NCBI GenBank assembly: GCA_018660835.1
Contig: JABJJN010000018.1
Span: 124,001 to 188,000, forward strand
DNA: 64,000 bases
Direction of reading: 5' to 3'
Source of the DNA: Gemmatimonadota bacterium
GTDB taxonomy: Bacteria; Latescibacterota; UBA2968; UBA8231
Positions 60,559 to 64,000 of this stretch are shown piece by piece. Positions within the stretch are counted from its first letter, which is position 1. Each line of letters starts with the position of its first letter. The translations under genes were made by a program, and so were the position numbers. The notes under the pieces were generated by a model, which was given only the letters and a program-made list of their open reading frames with translations, was not told the DNA's origin and did not search any database.

Positions 60559-60701
60559 GGGATTGTAGAATCACTCTCACGACGTTGGAGGAAGGCCTTG
60601 CGCGTGTTCACGATAGACGTCCTCCCCCGTTGAGGCAATCCCGCGAAGCCGCGAACTCGCACTAGCAGAATGGGTTTTCTCGACCCCAGGAGAGAAACGA
60701 A

Positions 60702-61991
60702 ATGACTGATCTTGCAACACATCTACAGCAGATTCGCATCTGCGATACGCACGAGCATCTGCGCAAGGAGAACGACTGGGTCCAGGATGGGCCCAAGGAT
60801 GTCCTTGCCGATCTGTTTCAGAATTATGTCCCAGCTGATTTGATCAGTGCGGGCGCCAGTGACGAAGCCGTTCGAGATCTAGCCGGTGAAGGTGACATTG
60901 CCGAGCGCTTCGCGGCGATCGGTGATGCATGGTCAGCCATTCGGCATACAGGATATGGGGAGGCCGTGCGGGTCGCAGCGACCGACCTGTATGGTATGCC
61001 CGATGACTTTGGCGCCAGCGATCTGGTGGCGGCCCAAGCAACCCTCGATGGTTGGCGCCAACCCGGGGGACGACGGCAGCTCCTGGAACAGACTGCCTGC
61101 ATAGATCACGTGCAGACAGATGATTTCTGTTGGCCGTGCCCGCCGGATACGTCAGGAGCCGACTTCTTCTTCTACGACATCAGCTGGGCTGGCTTCTGCA
61201 ATGGCATCGTCGATGCCGAGGCCCTGCACACAGAAACTGGCGTCACCGTCTCTGACCTGGCCAGTCTGCGTGAAGCGATGTCCGCCATCTTCGATCGTCA
61301 CGCGCCGCACGCGATCGCCGTGAAGGCCCAGCATGCTTACGCACGCACTCTCCGTTGGCAGGAGCGATCAGACGCAGAGGCAGCCACCATCCTACCCGTG
61401 GTACTGACCGATGGCGAGAAGGCACCGGCTGAACAGCGTCAGGTACTGGGCGATTGGTGCTGGGCGCGCGGCTGTGAATTGGCGATTGAGCACAATCTAC
61501 CCTTCAAAATCCACACGGGTTACTACGCTGGTAACGATCGGATGCCCGTGGATCGGATTCGCTCCGGTCATCTGACGCCACTGCTGGCAAAGTATCTCGA
61601 TTGCCGGTTCGTGCTCATGCACATTGCTTATCCCTATTCCGGCGAATTGCTGGCCCTGACCAAACACTATCGAAATGTCTATGCCGATCTTTGCTGGGCA
61701 TGGTCTATCGATCCCTACTCCTCAGCCGACTTCGTTCGCCGATTCATTCATACGGCGCCGATCAACAAACTCTTCGCCTTTGGCGGTGACACGGGTTGGC
61801 CAACGAGCGCCGCCGCCTACTCGATCCAGGCAAGACGGTGGCTGACGCGAGCCATGCAGGCAGAGGTCGATGATGGCCTGCTGAGCGAGGCAAGCGCCAT
61901 AGCCATTGTCGACAGAATCCTGCGTGACAACCAGATCGACGCCTTCAATGTGGAGGCAAAGAAGCGTGCCTGCCTGGCAGCCACCGACTGA
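60702..61991 (+). CDS. Amidohydrolase-superfamily protein
   Basis: A 429-residue TIM-barrel metal hydrolase. The first metal-binding pair is in RICDTHEHL (H17, H19), a later histidine is in FKIHTGYYAGNDRMP, another in VLMHIAYPY, and the catalytic aspartate in FAFGGDTGWP. The overall shape resembles amidohydrolase-2 or uronate-isomerase-like proteins of unknown substrate. It ends 24 bases before ilvD in the same direction, so the two may share a transcript. Substrate cannot be predicted. Confidence 0.8.
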   Translation: MTDLATHLQQIRICDTHEHLRKENDWVQDGPKDVLADLFQNYVPADLISAGASDEAVRDLAGEGDIAERFAAIGDAWSAIRHTGYGEAVRVAATDLYGMPDDFGASDLVAAQATLDGWRQPGGRRQLLEQTACIDHVQTDDFCWPCPPDTSGADFFFYDISWAGFCNGIVDAEALHTETGVTVSDLASLREAMSAIFDRHAPHAIAVKAQHAYARTLRWQERSDAEAATILPVVLTDGEKAPAEQRQVLGDWCWARGCELAIEHNLPFKIHTGYYAGNDRMPVDRIRSGHLTPLLAKYLDCRFVLMHIAYPYSGELLALTKHYRNVYADLCWAWSIDPYSSADFVRRFIHTAPINKLFAFGGDTGWPTSAAAYSIQARRWLTRAMQAEVDDGLLSEASAIAIVDRILRDNQIDAFNVEAKKRACLAATD

Positions 61992-62015
61992 TCCCTCCTT
62001 CGAAAGATTCTCTGC

Positions 62016-63695
62016 ATGTCTTCGTCTTCTGAACAAGAGCGACCCAGCCGTACGATTGTAGCAGGTTCGGGCAGAGCCGCCGCACGTGCCATGTATCGTG
62101 CCGTTGGCTACGACCAGGCTGACCTCGACAAACCCCTCATCGGAATCGCCAACACGTGGACGGAGATCGGCCCCTGTAACTACCACCTGCGCGAGCTGGC
62201 AGAATACGTCAAAGAAGGTGTACGTGAGGCAGGCGGTACTCCCCTCGAGTACAATACGATCACCGTCTCCGACGGCATCACCATGGGGACGGAGGGCATG
62301 AAGACGTCGCTCGTGAGTCGTGAAGTCATCGCTGACTCGATCGAGCTTGTTGCCCGCGGTCACATGCTCGATGGGGTCGTCGCGCTGACTGGCTGTGACA
62401 AGACCACGCCTGGTGCCATCCTCGCCCTAGGGCGACTCGATGTCCCTTCTGTCATCCTCTATGGTGGCTCCATCATGCCGGGACACCATGATGGGCGTGA
62501 TCTGACGATACAGGATGTCTTCGAGGCGATCGGCGCTCACGGCAAGGGCAAAATCAGCGCCGACGAACTACAGGCGATCGAGCAGAAAGCCTGCCCCGGC
62601 GCGGGGTCCTGTGGTGGACAATTTACGGCGAACACGATGGCGACAGCCGTCGAGCTACTGGGTCTGGCGAAGATGGGCTCTGGCTCGATTCCCGCGACAG
62701 ATCCAGCGAAGCCGGACATGGCCAGGCAAGTGGGCCGTCTCGCCGTGGACCTGGTGCAGCGTGGGCTGAAACCAAGCGACATCGTCACGCGTGAGTCGAT
62801 CGAAAATGCTATCGCTTCTGTCGCCACCACCGGTGGCTCGACGAATGGCGTTCTGCATTTCCTCGCCATCGCCCACGAATACGGTATCGATCTGAACCTC
62901 GAGGACTTCCAGACCATCTCGCAGCGTACGCCGTTGATGGTCAGTCTCAAACCGGGGGGCCTTTTCGTCGCGTCCGACCTCCATGAGGCAGGTGGCATCG
63001 CCCTCGTCGCCCAGCGCCTGCAGCAACGCGACTGTCTGCACGCGGATTGCATCACCGTCACAGGCAAGACGGTCGGCGAAGAAGCTTCTGAGGCGGTAGA
63101 GACAGAAGGTCAGCAGGTCGTTCGCCCCGCCGAGAAACCGATCAAGATGAGTGGCGGACTCGTCGTCCTGCGCGGCAATCTGGCGCCGGAGGGTTGTGTC
63201 GTGAAACTCGCCGGCCACGAACGCGCTCGTCACGAGGGGCCCGCAAAGGTCTTTGAGCGCGAAGAAGACGTCGTACCGGCGATTGAAGGGGGTGACATCG
63301 TTGACGGTGACGTTGTCGTGATTCGCTACGAAGGCCCTGTTGGCGGTCCGGGCATGCGCGAGATGTTACATGTGACTGGCGCGATCATGGGCGCAGGTCT
63401 CGGTGAGACCGTGGCCTTGATTACGGATGGCCGTTTCTCCGGGGCGACTCGTGGCCTGATGATCGGCCACGTTTCGCCCGAGGCGGCAAAAGGCGGTCCC
63501 ATCGCACTGGTTCAGAACGGCGACGTGATTACCATCGACAACGAAGCCTTCACCATCGATATCGCCATTGGCGAGGCAGAACTCGCCGATCGCAAAGCGA
63601 ATTGGTCGGCGCCGACGCCGAACTACACCAAGGGTGTGATGGCGAAATATGCGAAGCTGGTATCTTCCGCGTCGACGGGCGCTGTGACCGGGTAA
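62016..63695 (+). CDS. ilvD: Dihydroxy-acid dehydratase
   Basis: Fe-S enzyme of branched-chain amino acid synthesis, 559 residues. Cluster cysteines are in GPCNYH (C54), TGCDKTTPG (C127) and [14 protein letters not shown] (C199), consistent with the [2Fe-2S] form. Other signatures: [71 protein letters not shown] (in parts). Full length, standard start. No other ilv/leu gene is adjacent. Confidence 0.97.
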   Translation: MSSSSEQERPSRTIVAGSGRAAARAMYRAVGYDQADLDKPLIGIANTWTEIGPCNYHLRELAEYVKEGVREAGGTPLEYNTITVSDGITMGTEGMKTSLVSREVIADSIELVARGHMLDGVVALTGCDKTTPGAILALGRLDVPSVILYGGSIMPGHHDGRDLTIQDVFEAIGAHGKGKISADELQAIEQKACPGAGSCGGQFTANTMATAVELLGLAKMGSGSIPATDPAKPDMARQVGRLAVDLVQRGLKPSDIVTRESIENAIASVATTGGSTNGVLHFLAIAHEYGIDLNLEDFQTISQRTPLMVSLKPGGLFVASDLHEAGGIALVAQRLQQRDCLHADCITVTGKTVGEEASEAVETEGQQVVRPAEKPIKMSGGLVVLRGNLAPEGCVVKLAGHERARHEGPAKVFEREEDVVPAIEGGDIVDGDVVVIRYEGPVGGPGMREMLHVTGAIMGAGLGETVALITDGRFSGATRGLMIGHVSPEAAKGGPIALVQNGDVITIDNEAFTIDIAIGEAELADRKANWSAPTPNYTKGVMAKYAKLVSSASTGAVTG

Positions 63696-63701
63696 CCGAG
63701 A

Positions 63702-63989
63702 CTACAGCTTTACCGCATTCTGCTTCACATACGCCTCGATCTTTCCCGCCGTGTCGTGATATGGGAAGCTTCCTCCTGGCGGGAAGTAGTAGTGATACTC
63801 GGCGTATTCCAGATCGTACGGCTCGCCCATGCGTTTATGCTCTTCCAAACCAAACAGACGTATGTAGGCACGATCGGCCTCCTCCTCATCGTCACCGAAG
63901 GCGGGCAGCTTCAACCCCTGTTTCGCCAAACTCTCCTTCATCCGACGCCCGTGAGCGCCAGCGGGCCCCTGCGACTTGTTCGTCGACAT
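63702..63989 (-). CDS. Small acidic hypothetical protein
   Basis: A 95-residue frame starting at the ATG at 63989, close to the window edge. I do not recognise a family. It is rich in lysine and glycine at the start, acidic in the middle (FGDDEEEADRAYIRLFG) and tyrosine-rich near the end (YDLEYAEYHYYFPPGGSF). No signal peptide or membrane segment. Its stop is six bases from the ilvD stop, tail to tail. No clear ribosome binding site, but the aromatic, well-formed C-terminus suggests a real protein. Confidence 0.55.
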   Translation of the reverse strand: MSTNKSQGPAGAHGRRMKESLAKQGLKLPAFGDDEEEADRAYIRLFGLEEHKRMGEPYDLEYAEYHYYFPPGGSFPYHDTAGKIEAYVKQNAVKL

Positions 63990-64000
63990 GGAGGCGATCT

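Overview
The window is a gene-dense stretch of a bacterial chromosome with ordinary housekeeping genes at both ends and a long flagellar locus in the middle. Genes for the flagellar P-ring and L-ring (FlgI, FlgH) show a diderm (Gram-negative type) cell. The MEP isoprenoid pathway enzyme is present as an IspD-IspF fusion, and hrcA-grpE-dnaK-dnaJ is in the classical order. Nothing in the sequence fixes the phylum. The mix (FliW-CsrA, an RNase HII-YraN fusion, very large tetratricopeptide-repeat glycosyltransferases, sigma-54 plus sigma-28 flagellar promoters) would suit a little-studied, environmental, motile diderm, but that is inference. I found no tRNA, rRNA, CRISPR array, insertion sequence or prophage.

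Layout. 1-4.2 kb: rplM-rpsI and queA-ispDF-dedA-like, all leftward. 4.4-7.3 kb: two divergent flagellin genes around a 470-base promoter region; the rightward one is highly diverged. 7.3-9.8 kb: a membrane GT39/ArnT-like glycosyltransferase coupled to a polyprenyl-phosphate sugar synthase-like GT2. 9.8-15.7 kb: an alpha/beta-hydrolase-fold lipoprotein that has lost its nucleophile, a fused double ECF-type ATPase, dihydroorotase, an RNase HII-YraN fusion and a small secreted protein. 15.7-25.6 kb: a leftward chain hrcA-grpE-dnaK-dnaJ-mrp-nuoB-like-prmA-rsmE-aroQ-SH3/TPR protein. 25.8-53.9 kb: the main flagellar locus, all leftward: flgF, flgG, flgA, flgH, flgI, flgJ, flgN, flgK, flgL, fliW, csrA, two giant glycosyltransferases, three flagellins, flaG, fliD, fliS, a FliT/FlgN-like chaperone and a FlgM-like anti-sigma factor. 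54.2-64 kb: CBM9-like and formylglycine-enzyme-like secreted proteins, a MotE-like protein, a sulfotransferase, a GT4 enzyme, a GNAT acetyltransferase, rpiA, a DUF2231-like membrane protein, an amidohydrolase, ilvD and a small unknown gene.

How it fits together. The regulatory circuit of the flagellum can be partly read from the DNA. A sigma-54 type promoter precedes the hook/rod operon (flgF onward) and another precedes flagellin 5. A perfect match to the sigma-28 consensus precedes the flgM-like gene, and good matches precede flagellins 1 and 3. All five flagellin ribosome binding sites are embedded in a CANGGANG CsrA-type motif, several with a second GGA site or a hairpin, and fliW-csrA lie in the same locus. 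This predicts CsrA repression of every flagellin, relieved by FliW. Two coupled giant glycosyltransferases sit between csrA and the flagellins, suggesting that the filament carries a complex glycan. The GT39/DPM-like pair and the sulfotransferase/GT4 pair could add to it. FliD is about twice the usual size, with two interleaved families of internal repeats, and the FlgM-like protein has a duplicated C-terminal motif.
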